This document shows positions 55,190 to 64,000 of a DNA stretch of 64,000 nucleotides, piece after piece. Position numbers and translations under genes: made by a program. This DNA is from Ctena decussata. Its lineage: Eukaryota > Mollusca > Bivalvia > Lucinida > Lucinidae. The stretch is taken from assembly GCA_963989385.1 (NCBI GenBank), contig OZ022505.1, positions 58,407,737 to 58,471,736 on the forward strand, in the 5' to 3' direction. The first letter of the stretch is position 1, and each line of letters begins with the position of its first letter. Below the pieces are notes generated by a model. That model did not search any database and was not told the DNA's origin. It was given only the letters and a program-made list of their open reading frames with translations.

Positions 55190-55522
55190 ATGCTTAGTCA
55201 TACTGGAGAGAAAACACACACGCTTTTTTGAGTCAGTAGTCAACAACTTTTACATGCAGCAGAGCTGAAGAAACAAGCGATAATTTACACTGGATACAAA
55301 CCATAAGATTGTGATATAGGTGGCAATCAGTTTACATGGATCGGATCATTAAAGAGACACATACTCTTTCATACTGCAGATAAAACACATCCTTATGCTA
55401 GGTTTACATGGGCAGAAGAGTAGAAAACACACATGCTTAATCATACTAGAGAGAGACCATAATGCTTCTGGTGTCTGCAGTAAACAATTTAAATGTGCAA
55501 AAGGCCTGAAGCGACACTTGTA
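55190..55522 (+). pseudogene. decayed C2H2 fingers after the 80-bp array
   Basis: Pieces such as 'agtcatactggagagaaaacacac', 'gattgtgatataggtggcaatcagtttacatgg', 'taaagagacacatactctttcatactgcagataaaacacatcc' and 'aaaggcctgaagcgacacttg' are finger code with stops and deletions. They show the array once extended past the 80-bp repeat. Confidence 0.75.
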
Positions 55523-55799
55523 GGTAACAGTTTCGCATGTCGGGTAGTTTCCCGCAGCTTCGAAGAAGTTGTGAGGTGGCGGGGGGGGGGCATATTGGAT
55601 GGGGGCTGTATGTCTGTTTTTTACACCCCTCACTCAAGAACGGTTGGAAGCAGGATCTTGGCATCTTATGTACAGAATATATATGAAAAATGAGTGGATG
55701 CTGTATTTTTTTTGTTGTTGTTGTTGTTTCCCTAGGACTTGTCATTGCCGAATTATAACCATTTCTTTGGCGCGGGAACAGAACAGAATAGAATATAAA
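55523..55799. other. no gene seen; poly-G and TTG tracts
   Basis: A G run at 55580-55588 and (TTG)n at about 55710-55728. Overlapping short frames have no recognised domain. Confidence 0.4.
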
Positions 55800-57085
55800 A
55801 AATTATTGTGAACAACCATGTGAACAAAATATATCTAAAGCTACTTGGGCTAGGCTAATGATATCTAGCCTACTCTTTTGACATAAACCATGGTTGACCT
55901 TATTAACATTTTAAGAACATCTTTGTGAACAAAATATATCCTATCAATGACCCATGTGATAGGCAAATGATATTTGGCATACTGTTTCAGGGAATTTTAT
56001 AAATGTTTGACTAAAGTATGCCCCTTTTCCGACTTAGATATTTTGTCGAAGTCAGCTTTTTGAACAATATATTTTTAAAGCCACTTGAACTCGAGTCGTG
56101 ATATTTGGCGTACAAGTCAGTGTGCTTTCCCTAATTAACTTCCGAGAAAATCCTTTTTTAATTAGTTGAATTATGTCCTTTATTATATGAACTACGTTGA
56201 TAAAATATATGAAAAAGCCCCTTGTGCTAGGTAAATGAAACGTGGCATATAGTTTGGACATAAGGCAAGGGCGACCTATTTAAAGTGACTAAGTCTGCAA
56301 TTATGACCATTTTCCGAAAATTTGTACTTTCTTTTTAAATCATTTGTAAAAGTAGAATTAAGTTATGCTTCCACAATAAATCTGTTCACTACAGCTGAAA
56401 ACTGCAAGGACAAAAGAATATCTTTATCTTTTTGGTAATTATTTACATCCCTCAAGAAATTCTAGACAGTTGATTATTAACATAAATGCTGTTGTTTTGA
56501 TAGTGATAATTTGCTATGGCTTATGAATCTGGTGAAATGTATACCTGAATTTCAGCTATATTACTGTGTTCTTGAAAATTGGGAACATTAATTCTAAAAA
56601 TAAAAGATCAAAAGTTACAGACTTTGCAGCTGTAACTTTTGAATTAATTCAGAAAATGGTAACTTAATTATGCTCCTTTACCGAGTTAGATATTTCGTCA
56701 CAGTCAACCTTGTGAACAATATATCTAAAAAGCCACTTGAATAAGGGTCGTGATATTTGGCATACAGGTTGTGTCTGAAGGGTAGCGAACTGTTAACCTG
56801 ATTAATTTTTGAGAAATTCTGTTCATAGTTAATTAAATTACACGTATGTCTCTCATCGGAATAAAAAAATGTGTAGTATATTGTGAACAACGTTGTGAAC
56901 AAAATATATGAAATGTCCCTCGTGCTAGGCAAATGATATTTGGAATACTGTTTGGACATAAAACAAGAAGATCCGATTAACCTTAAAGAAATATTATAAT
57001 TATGTTTTCCTAAATTATGCCCCTTTTCCGATTTAGATATAAACTAATATTGTCGAAGTCGACCTTATGAGCAGTATAATTGAGC

Positions 57086-57570
57086 CACATCATGTGATTT
57101 CCAACAAAGTGTAAAGTTTATTTATTTTACATCGATTGCATTGAAAGCTCACGCGAACTTATTAATACTCTAGACGGCACGGATATTTGACCGTTTCTGG
57201 TCCTATACTGTTGGAGGAAACCGGAGTACCCGTAGACAACCACCGACCTTGGACGGGCGACCACTACCCCACCCCCACCCCCCACACACATGACGACGCG
57301 GGGAATCGAACCCGGGCCGTAGAGGTGGCAAGCAAGTGCTCTATCCACTACGCTATCCGGGTCCCAACAAAGTGGCATTGCTGACAAGCAAAGGCTCTGA
57401 TCAGACTGCATATAAGTGCAGTCTGATCAGAGAGCCTTCGCTTGTCACATCAGCCGTCTATGATAGTGACCAAAGCCATACAGCCAACAGCGAGTCTCTG
57501 GTTACCTTGAGAAGGATGATCTGAATATCACATGATAAAATTGCCACATTGTTGGAAATCACATGATGTG
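57086..57570. mobile_element. palindromic element related to MITE family 1, carrying a SINE
   Basis: Ends CACATCATGTGATTTCCAAC and GTTGGAAATCACATGATGTG are perfect inverted repeats. Inside, 'ccaacaaagtggcat', 'aaggctctgatcagactgca' and 'tgcagtctgatcagagagcctt' recall the family 1 arms, though the termini differ. A SINE splits the left arm at 57112-57363. Confidence 0.82.
57112..57363 (-). mobile_element. tRNA-derived SINE with 11-bp target duplication
   Basis: On the minus strand it starts GGACCCGGATAGCGTAGTGG (A box TAGCGTAGTGG) and has a perfect B box (GGTTCGATTCC, about 57300-57310). A GT-rich part and 'gggtactccggtttcctcc' follow, and it ends in an AAATAAATAAAC-like tail. CCAACAAAGTG stands at 57101-57111 and 57364-57374, an exact target duplication. 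It is not a tRNA gene: no 3' half of a cloverleaf follows. Confidence 0.88.
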
Positions 57571-57615
57571 AAAAACCACTTGAATTAGGGTCCTTATATT
57601 TGGCATACAGGGGGT

Positions 57616-57989
57616 GCGGTGATGGTCGTGGTGGTGGTGGTGGGGGAGTGGAGGTGTGTGTTTGTGTGGGGGATCCATCGAATAAGACTGCTTCTGTTTC
57701 AAACTGGTGCGGCCGGTGGCCCAGACCTTGTTGTTTTGGAATTTGGGTTACTGTCCATTCTTGTGCCTACAATTATGAGCAATTTTGGGGGTTTTCTAAG
57801 CCTGCAGCTTCCAGTGACCCTCCCTTTATCTTACGGTTATTTTGTTCAAGTTTGGACCGGTTAACATGGTTGAGTCTTGTTATTTTTGTCCCTTGTCCGT
57901 CAATGGATAAGCAAGCACATGCAATCGAAAAGAAACTCAGTTAATCTACAATTATACTTTATATAATGATCAATAAATTCCCATCATTT
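57616..57989. other. no gene seen; GGT/GT-rich tract
   Basis: (GGT)n and (GT)n at 57620-57672. Two overlapping frames (57600-57944) start in this simple sequence and show no domain. Confidence 0.4.
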
Positions 57990-58170
57990 GCATGCTGAAA
58001 TATTTCCTTCAAAAGATTATTTTCACCGTCGACACGTCAATAATGTAAAACAAACAAAGTAAGCGAAAAGTGGTCGACCAGATTGAATCAGATAGATAAC
58101 GTATGTCGACTCAAGTTAAACTCAGTTGTCGTCAGCTACAATAATAAAACATTTGAATATTTTTAGGACA
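57990..58170 (+). repeat. duplicated block B, copy 2
   Basis: 'aagattattttcaccgtcgacacgtcaataatgtaaaacaaacaaagtaagcgaaaag' and 'cagattgaatcagatagat' match 45120-45215 in order. Confidence 0.55.
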
Positions 58171-58199
58171 TGCATTTTTTTTTCATTATTAAATTGTTA

Positions 58200-58385
58200 C
58201 AGTATCCTTAAGGAACGAAATTCACTTTTTCTAGTGTTTATCGAAGTATAAACATAAACTACATTGGGTCTCGTGCAAAGTAAGTGAACCCCGAAGGGGT
58301 TCATGTAAACTTTGCTTGCGACCCAATGTAGTTTATACTTCGTTAAACACCAGATAAATTAAGTTCATTGCTTCTATTTACATTC
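58200..58385. mobile_element. palindromic MITE
   Basis: 'gtttatcgaagtataaac' and 'actacattgggtc' at the left pair with 'gacccaatgtagtttatacttcg' and 'ttaaacacc' at the right. The centre has CCCCGAAGGGG. Ends are approximate ('ctagtgtttatcg' against 'cgttaaacaccag'). Confidence 0.72.
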
Positions 58386-59168
58386 TTTTCAATCTATTAA
58401 TTGACCATTTAGCGTTAGGGATTACAGTTGATGCATAAAAACGTTATTTGCAGTCTTCCTACCAACAGCGGAACAGCGTCAACGACGTCATAACGTCGCC
58501 TACGTCCATTCAGATTGGAGAAAACTGTGGTTTATTTTGACGTCACTTAACGTCATGTGATGTCGCGTGAACCGATGTACGAGTAGTTATTGAAGTACAA
58601 ACTACGTTCTAATGGTTTACCATAGGGTTTTCAAAACATGCACAGAGAATGTGAATATTTGTATCTAAGACATGTAATCTGAATAATATTCCAGATACAT
58701 CTGGCATAGGCCGACGTATAATGCAATTTAAATGGTACAACAGGATACGAATTCTCCAAGGCTAGGGCACTGATCAACCAGGGCTAGGTTACGAAATGTT
58801 TAGGTCTGAGTATGAAACTTGAAGTGTTCGAAACGTCCTTGGTTCGAATCGTCTTGCAATCGGCACGGCTAGTCCCTGCCTTTCTCTAAATCTAGTACGG
58901 TAAGATCTGTCTCTCTATCTCTATATACTGCCTTCCGCTCTGACGGACATTTTAGGCAGGCACGCGAGTCAAAAAAGAAGTAAGCAGAAAACTAGTCTGG
59001 AAAAGAACAGTAAAAGGTTCATAGTGCTGTGAATGAACATGATAGATTAAAGTAGGCTAATGGAGTTTAAGGCTATGGTCCAGAAATAGCATTCATTCAA
59101 TGGGCAGTTGACCCAGTACTAAGATTAATTTAAACATTGCCAGCGATGTTGACATAAGTTAGTAAAAC
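58386..59168. other. no gene seen
   Basis: About 780 bp with no supported coding segment; only short repeats such as TGACGTCAC near 58550. Confidence 0.4.
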
Positions 59169-59396
59169 TGAGCTGCGACATGACAAAACCAAAAAAGTGG
59201 CATGTGCGCCCAGCGAAGACTCAGATCATCATGGGCATCTACCCAATCTGATCTGTCTTCGCTGCCCGCAGGAAGCTACCTTAGGCCCTTAGCTACCCTA
59301 AGACAGAGTCTGATCAGACCAGTTGGACACCCAGGCTGATCTGAGTCTTTGCTGGGTGTACATGCCATTTTGTTGGTTTTATCATGTCGCGGCTCA
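59169..59396. mobile_element. palindromic MITE family 1, copy h
   Basis: TGAGCTGCGACATGACAAAA at the left pairs with TTTATCATGTCGCGGCTCA at the right, and 'ctcagatcatcatgggcatc' with 'cacccaggctgatctgag'. Confidence 0.84.
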
Positions 59397-59649
59397 TTTA
59401 CTATTTGAGAATTTCTTGTAAGCTCTAGTAGGCATACTTGAAATGTCTATAAAGTAAACTGATGACCATTCTGATTTATCCGTACATAATCCACCACTCA
59501 TTTGAGCCATTTTCAGTTGCCTTCATTTGACTGCAAGTCTTCGAATATCGAGCAACATGTCCTTTTTTATTGAATGATTTGAAAGATTTTTGCTGTTTTT
59601 GTTGGCTAGGATCTGAGGTAAGAAAAAATATCTGAATCGTAAAAATGGT

Positions 59650-59805
59650 AAATATTATAGAAAAATAAATGAATTTTATTTTAGTGGATCTTATCGATGT
59701 GTAAACTCCGGCGAATCTCTCACAAACTATGTTAAGTTTGTGAGTGATTCACCGGCGTTTACACATCCATAAAATCCACAAAAATAAAATTCGTTTATTT
59801 AATTC
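59650..59805. mobile_element. palindromic MITE or hairpin
   Basis: 'aaataaatgaattttatttt', 'agtggat' and 'gatgtgtaaactccggcgaatc' pair with 'gattcaccggcgtttacacatc', 'atccac' and 'aaaataaaattcgtttattt' around CTCACAAAC...GTTTGTGAG. About 65-bp arms with mismatches. Confidence 0.8.
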
Positions 59806-60097
59806 CAAATCTGTCATTTTTTCTCAAAATTGTCAGCTATAATAAGCATGTCCGTTCGGTCTTGACCAATTAAACGGCGCTAAATTAGTATTAGAAAGTT
59901 AAGTTGGAATTATTGTGTGATACTTTTGTTTAGGGGCATATGGAAATGCAAATGCAGGCTCTTAATCTAAAAATGGGTTAAAAACAACAACCTCAGGATC
60001 TAAGGCCTTGCGTGTTGAAGACTACCAACCGCAACCTTGAATGCTTCTAAGGTTACATACAATGAGCTCAGATAGGACATTCCAGTGGACAACTGCT

Positions 60098-60247
60098 AAG
60101 TCGTTAAGTGCTCAAAGAGTAGCGAAGGATCTAAGCTACCTCCGTGCCGACAGCGAAGGCTCTGATCAGACTGGGTGGATGCCCAGGCTGATCTGAGTCT
60201 GCGCTGGGCGCACAACAACATTGTTGGTTTTCTCGCGTCGCGGCTCA
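60098..60247. mobile_element. palindromic MITE family 1, right half (copy i)
   Basis: 'taagtgctcaaagagtagcgaaggatctaagctacctccgtgccgacagcgaaggctctgatcagactgggtgg' continues to TTTTCTCGCGTCGCGGCTCA. The left arm is missing. Confidence 0.82.
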
Positions 60248-60682
60248 AATGATGTTTCATATAATCTGGGGCACATCCTACTTTATATTAAGCACGGCTC
60301 AAGACATTTTGATCTGGACTTTAAGATACCGACAAGTATCCAAGGATATATATATCTGATAAAATCAACTATAAGAAAACTCAGTGTTAAGCTTACATCA
60401 CGGATATTTCCTATGTCTTTGGACCGATAAGTGCAGTTGATTAACGTAGACGGATAGTGAATAAAAATGTTGGTGGGGCATTCATTTCATTATACCAGCC
60501 GAATAACCCAATGGGCTATAAAACATTTGGATAAGAAAAAAAATTCCACCGTTTTGTTTTTCTAAAAAACAAACTTTTGTATTTATATATTGAAAGGATT
60601 TAAAAACTTCCACCCATTGATTTTTAATATCTCAAAAACAAATGCAGCTACGTACACCGAAATTTCACAACATATATATTTT
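60248..60682. other. no gene seen
   Basis: AT-rich spacer; a short plus-strand frame crossing it starts inside the MITE. Confidence 0.4.
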
Positions 60683-60902
60683 AGCTCACCTGAGCGATAG
60701 GCTCAGGGTGAGCTATTGTGATCACCCAGTGTCCGTCGTGCGTCGTCCGTCGTGCGGCGTCAACAATTTGCTTTAAATGACATCTTCTCTGAAACCGCTA
60801 GGCCTAGGGCTTTGATATTTGGTATGAAGCATTGTCTAGTGGTCCTCTAGACACTAGTTTGTCTAGTGTCTAGTTTATTCAAATGGTGGCCCCAGGGTCA
60901 AA
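60683..60902 (+). repeat. dispersed bivalve repeat head (TTAGCTCACCTGAGC type)
   Basis: TTAGCTCACCTGAGCGATAG, then 'ggctcagggtgagctattgtgatc' (self-complementary head), a GTCCGTCGTGCGTC microsatellite (60728-60760), and 'tttgatatttggtatgaagc'. It ends in 'aatggtggccccagggtcaaaaatggcgg', where the LINE begins. Same architecture as the element at 43685. Confidence 0.65.
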
Positions 60903-60911
60903 AATGGCGGC

Positions 60912-60935
60912 GATGTTGAATTAAACCCCGGACCA
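60912..60935 (+). other. 2A (StopGo) peptide motif in the LINE frame
   Basis: In the reading frame of the downstream LINE ORF, 60912-60935 encodes DVELNPGP, an exact match to the D(V/I)ExNPGP core at which ribosomes skip a peptide bond between Gly and Pro. 2A motifs are known from some APE-type LINEs. The codons upstream (about ten) derive from the neighbouring repeat, so the normal N-terminal context of the motif has been lost and activity in this copy is uncertain. Confidence 0.75.
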
Positions 60936-60971
60936 GATTTAGATACTTCTTCCTCATCCGAAGGAACTTCA

Positions 60972-63689
60972 TTGTCTTTTAACCAGTCGGAAATTGTAAA
61001 TAATTTTTCTGTTGTGCATTACAACGTTCAGAGTATATTAAACAAAATTGATATATTAGAATCGGAATTTCGCAATTTTAACATACTTTGTTTTACTGAA
61101 ACTTGGCTTGATGGTAGAACTTTAGATCAGCAAATTGAAATTAATGGTTTTAATTTATTTAGACGTGATCGACTTGGTGACAGCCATGGTGGAGTCTGTG
61201 TTTACGCTGACAAAAATTTGTACGTCAAACGTCGAAATGACTTAGAAATACGAAACGTCGAATGCATATGGCTAGAAGTAACGGTTCAGCAAAGAAAAAT
61301 TCTTATTGGCACCTTCTACAGGCCACCCAATTCCACTAGTGACATTTTATTAGAAATCGAAAATTCAATCGGTTTGGCATATGATACAAATATTAAAGAA
61401 ATTCTTATTACAGGGGACTTCAACTTGGACCTTTTAAAACAAAACAGCTTCAGGAAAATTGATGATATTTGTCAATATTTTGGTTTGGAAAGCTTAATAT
61501 CGGAACCGACTCATTTTACTGAACATTCCTCTTGTCTGATAGATTTTTTCCTAACTTCTAATATAAATAGTACACTTATAAGTGGTGTCGGTGAACCTTG
61601 TTTAGAACAAAATATCAGATACCATTGTCCAATTTTTTGTGTTTTTAAATTTATGAAGAATGTCTCTTCAATATTTACCAGGAATATTTGGTTATATGAT
61701 AGAGGAGATTATCAGTCTTTCTCCCGAGAAGTTGCAGACACAAACTGGAATATCCTGAAGGATAATGATATTGATACATATGCAAATAATGTAACAAATC
61801 GCATAATAGAACTTGCTCGTAGGCATATACCCAATAAAATTATTAAGGTAAGACAATCAGACCCACCATGGCTTAATAATATTATAAAGAAACTTATGAG
61901 GAAACGGAAACGTATATTTGATAAATATAAAAGGACTAATAATATGAATGACTTTGAACGTTATAAGCAGATTCGAAATAAGGTTACTGGTGAAATTCGC
62001 AAATCGAAAAAACTACAACTTGACAAGTTATCAGATAAATTAAAAAGCAGTAGTACCGGACCTAAAGACTGGTGGAGGACGCTGAAGGGTTTTATCAAAC
62101 CCTCTAGAACATCCTCAGTACCACCACTTAACCTTGATGGAAAAATTTACTCAGACGATAAAGAAAAAGCTAATCTACTGAATAATTTTTTTACTGAACA
62201 AACAATACTTGATGATGGTAATGCGTTTCTACCACAGTTCATCCCTCGGGTTGATTCGACTCTTGAATCTATCACGTTAATACCCCACGAAGTAGAATCT
62301 ATTCTTAACTCTCTCCAAGTTGGTAAAGCTGCTGGACCAGATCATATTGATAATAGGCTGCTGAAAGAACTGTCCCATCCGTTATCATTTCCGTTATGTG
62401 AACTTTTTAATTTTTCTCTTGCCAGTGGTAAAATACCTAGCATTTGGAAATTAGCAAATGTAACCCCCATTCTGAAAAAAGACGACCCGTCAAATGTATC
62501 AAATTATAGACCCATTTCTCTCCTCAGTACTATTGGTAAAGTTCTTGAAAAGCTTATACACAAATACGTCTTTAATTTTTTTCATGAACACGAAGTTTTG
62601 TCTACACTTCAATCTGGCTTTGTGCCGGGAGACTCTACTGTAAACCAACTTGTAGATATCTATAATACCTTCTGCAAAGCACTTGACGATGGCAAAGAAG
62701 TACGAGCTATATTCTTTGATGTAAGTAAAGCCTTTGATAGAGTGTGGCATGAAGGGCTGCTTTTCAAACTTCGTACTGTAGGCATATCTGGATCTCTATT
62801 ACAATGGTTTACTGATTACTTGAGTAATAGAAAACAGCAGGTTGTATTTCCTGGTGCAACTTCTGACTTGTCCACTCTGAAAGCTGGTGTTCCTCAAGGT
62901 TCTATACTTGGTCCGTTACTTTTTCTTTTATATATAAATGATATTGTTGAAAATATTAATTGTTCAATAAGACTTTTTGCAGATGACACCAGTTTATATA
63001 TTATAGTCGATGATCCGCTGGAAACAGCACAACTTCTCAATTCTGATATTTCGAAAGTATATACGTGGGCCACAAACTGGCTTGTTACCTTCAATCCTAA
63101 TAAATCTGAATCATTATTATTTTCAAGAAAGCTCAACAGACTCTATCATCCTCCTGTCTGTATGAATAATCAACCAATTGCTGAAGTAAATATTCATAAA
63201 CATTTGGGCCTTGTATTTAGTAGTGACTGCACTTGGCATGACCATTTTGAACATATAAAAGCTAAAGCTTGGACAAGGATAAACGTTATGCGCAAACTCA
63301 AATTCCAGTTAGATAGAAAATCCCTTCAAATTATATATTTTTCTTTTATCCGACCATTGCTCGAATATGGAGATGTAGTCTGGAATAATTGTACTATGTA
63401 TGAATCTAATGAGCTTGAAAAAATACAATATGAAGCCGCGCGCATAGTTACAGGAGCGACAAAGCTGGTTTCGATCAATTCTCTTCTCAGCGAAATCAAA
63501 TGGGAACCTCTGGCTTCAAGAAGACGTAAACACAAACTTATTCTATTTTATAAAATGACAAATGGATTATGTCCGGATTATTTATGTTCGCTCGTCCCCC
63601 CAACAGTCGGAAGCGTATCGTCATACAGTCTTCGTAATGCTGCTGATTTGCAAACTATCCATGCCGTGTACATGCTCTTAGAGAATTGA
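60972..63689 (+). CDS. jockey/CR1-like LINE endonuclease-reverse transcriptase, both ends truncated
   Basis: A long open frame. The first codon at 60972 is TTG; the frame is open back to about 60867 and the LINE itself seems to start near 60905, so no native start is present. Endonuclease: HYNVQS, CFTETW near 41, YRPP near 116, GDFN near 149, CLIDFFLTS, and YHCPIF (the usual SDH reads RYH). Reverse transcriptase: AAGPDHIDNRLL near 455, NYRPISLLSTIGKV, QSGFVPGDST, FFDVSKAFDRVWH near 582 (motif A), GVPQGSILGPLLF near 638 (motif B), LFADDTSLY near 668 (motif C), and RPLLEYGDVVW. The final codons after LQTIHA are supplied by repeat X, which cuts the ORF and gives the stop. The domain core is intact, which suggests a recent copy that cannot be complete. 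Confidence 0.9.
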   Translation: MSFNQSEIVNNFSVVHYNVQSILNKIDILESEFRNFNILCFTETWLDGRTLDQQIEINGFNLFRRDRLGDSHGGVCVYADKNLYVKRRNDLEIRNVECIWLEVTVQQRKILIGTFYRPPNSTSDILLEIENSIGLAYDTNIKEILITGDFNLDLLKQNSFRKIDDICQYFGLESLISEPTHFTEHSSCLIDFFLTSNINSTLISGVGEPCLEQNIRYHCPIFCVFKFMKNVSSIFTRNIWLYDRGDYQSFSREVADTNWNILKDNDIDTYANNVTNRIIELARRHIPNKIIKVRQSDPPWLNNIIKKLMRKRKRIFDKYKRTNNMNDFERYKQIRNKVTGEIRKSKKLQLDKLSDKLKSSSTGPKDWWRTLKGFIKPSRTSSVPPLNLDGKIYSDDKEKANLLNNFFTEQTILDDGNAFLPQFIPRVDSTLESITLIPHEVESILNSLQVGKAAGPDHIDNRLLKELSHPLSFPLCELFNFSLASGKIPSIWKLANVTPILKKDDPSNVSNYRPISLLSTIGKVLEKLIHKYVFNFFHEHEVLSTLQSGFVPGDSTVNQLVDIYNTFCKALDDGKEVRAIFFDVSKAFDRVWHEGLLFKLRTVGISGSLLQWFTDYLSNRKQQVVFPGATSDLSTLKAGVPQGSILGPLLFLLYINDIVENINCSIRLFADDTSLYIIVDDPLETAQLLNSDISKVYTWATNWLVTFNPNKSESLLFSRKLNRLYHPPVCMNNQPIAEVNIHKHLGLVFSSDCTWHDHFEHIKAKAWTRINVMRKLKFQLDRKSLQIIYFSFIRPLLEYGDVVWNNCTMYESNELEKIQYEAARIVTGATKLVSINSLLSEIKWEPLASRRRKHKLILFYKMTNGLCPDYLCSLVPPTVGSVSSYSLRNAADLQTIHAVYMLLEN

Positions 63690-64000
63690 CCCCGACCGAC
63701 CCGACTTACTGCTATATAAACTAGGGTTACTCGGGGTATCGATTTCACATGTGTTTCTAATGAAACTGGTCGTATAATCCTCCGGTATACCAATAAATGA
63801 TACAGAATTATGCAACTTCGCAGCAGTGCCCCAGGTGGTGAAGATTACGCTGTAAACCGATTTTCTCTAGTTAAAAGTAAAACATAAATATCCCGCATCC
63901 TAATCTTGATATAAACTAGAAAATCGAAATCCTCGTTAAAAGTTATGTTGTTTAGGCGTTTTGAACGGATTTCTACGTTAAAATTTAAGCGTTTTGTAAT
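63669..64000 (+). repeat. repeat X, copy 2, truncating the LINE
   Basis: From TACATGCTCTTAGAGAATTG to the window end it matches 22108-22440 with few differences. It replaces the LINE C-terminus after codons LQTIHA and runs off the window, so its own 3' end and any target duplication cannot be seen. Confidence 0.88.

Larger units (their letters stand above)
55800..57615. repeat. degenerate tandem repeat, unit about 130-150 bp, interrupted
   Basis: Variants of TGTGAACAAAATATAT, 'aaagccacttg' or 'ccccttgtgctagg', 'gcaaatgatatttggcatac' and 'ttatgccccttttccga' recur near 55810, 55925, 56060, 56200, 56710 and 56890, and again at 57575-57610 after the palindromic insertion at 57086-57570. The gap at 56290-56680 has no clear units. 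It resembles the core of pearl-like elements. Confidence 0.65.

Noticed and set aside
57290..57365. Possible tRNA gene with perfect A and B boxes (and similar at 5931, 20750, 33866)
   Set aside because: No acceptor-stem closure or full cloverleaf, longer bodies with common 3' ends, and a target duplication in the 57 kb case: these are SINEs.

Overview
The window looks like nuclear DNA from a marine bivalve mollusc, possibly a heterodont clam. This is an inference from content: it is AT-rich and intron-bearing, and packed with short palindromic DNA transposons, tRNA-derived SINEs, microsatellite-plus-tandem-core ('pearl'-like) repeats and LINE reverse transcriptases, with a C2H2 zinc-finger array on the plus strand. 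There are no operons and no bacterial signals. I found no conventional single-copy host gene. The only likely host genes are three related C2H2 zinc-finger loci; every long reverse-transcriptase frame belongs to a retrotransposon.

Layout. 1-11 kb is transposon-derived: a decayed minus-strand LINE, a LINE 3' end nested in an inverted-repeat element (3.7-5.5 kb), a SINE, and the first copies of two palindromic MITE families. 11.9-18.9 kb is zinc-finger locus 1: a conserved splice acceptor, a 7-finger frame, then decayed fingers, the last of which is split by a 1.4-kb transposon with a 9-bp target duplication. 18.9-36 kb is repeat-dominated: a 51-bp satellite split by a TIR element, LINE remnants, degenerate tandem arrays, a 600-bp GGTAGGGTA tract and MITE family 3. 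36.5-42.4 kb is zinc-finger locus 2: a 349-aa frame whose decayed tail is split by a 3.6-kb transposon. 43-46 kb holds more repeats. 46.2-55.5 kb is zinc-finger locus 3: its intron carries a 5.4-kb hAT-like element that holds a TTAA-flanked element and an RTE-type LINE with a long intact frame. Its finger exon encodes 26 finger units. 55.5-64 kb is tandem repeats, palindromes and a LINE with a virus-like 2A motif, cut at its 3' end by a repeat that also occurs at 22.1 kb.

How the parts relate. The three zinc-finger loci share a splice-acceptor block and an intron block, so they look like tandem duplicates that have since diverged by finger loss, internal finger duplication and repeated transposon insertion. 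The nesting gives a relative insertion order. The most informative single observations are two LINE 5' junctions with fold-back sequence plus target duplications, the 2A motif, and the 4-finger higher-order repeat in locus 3. All superfamily assignments rest on termini and motifs read by eye.
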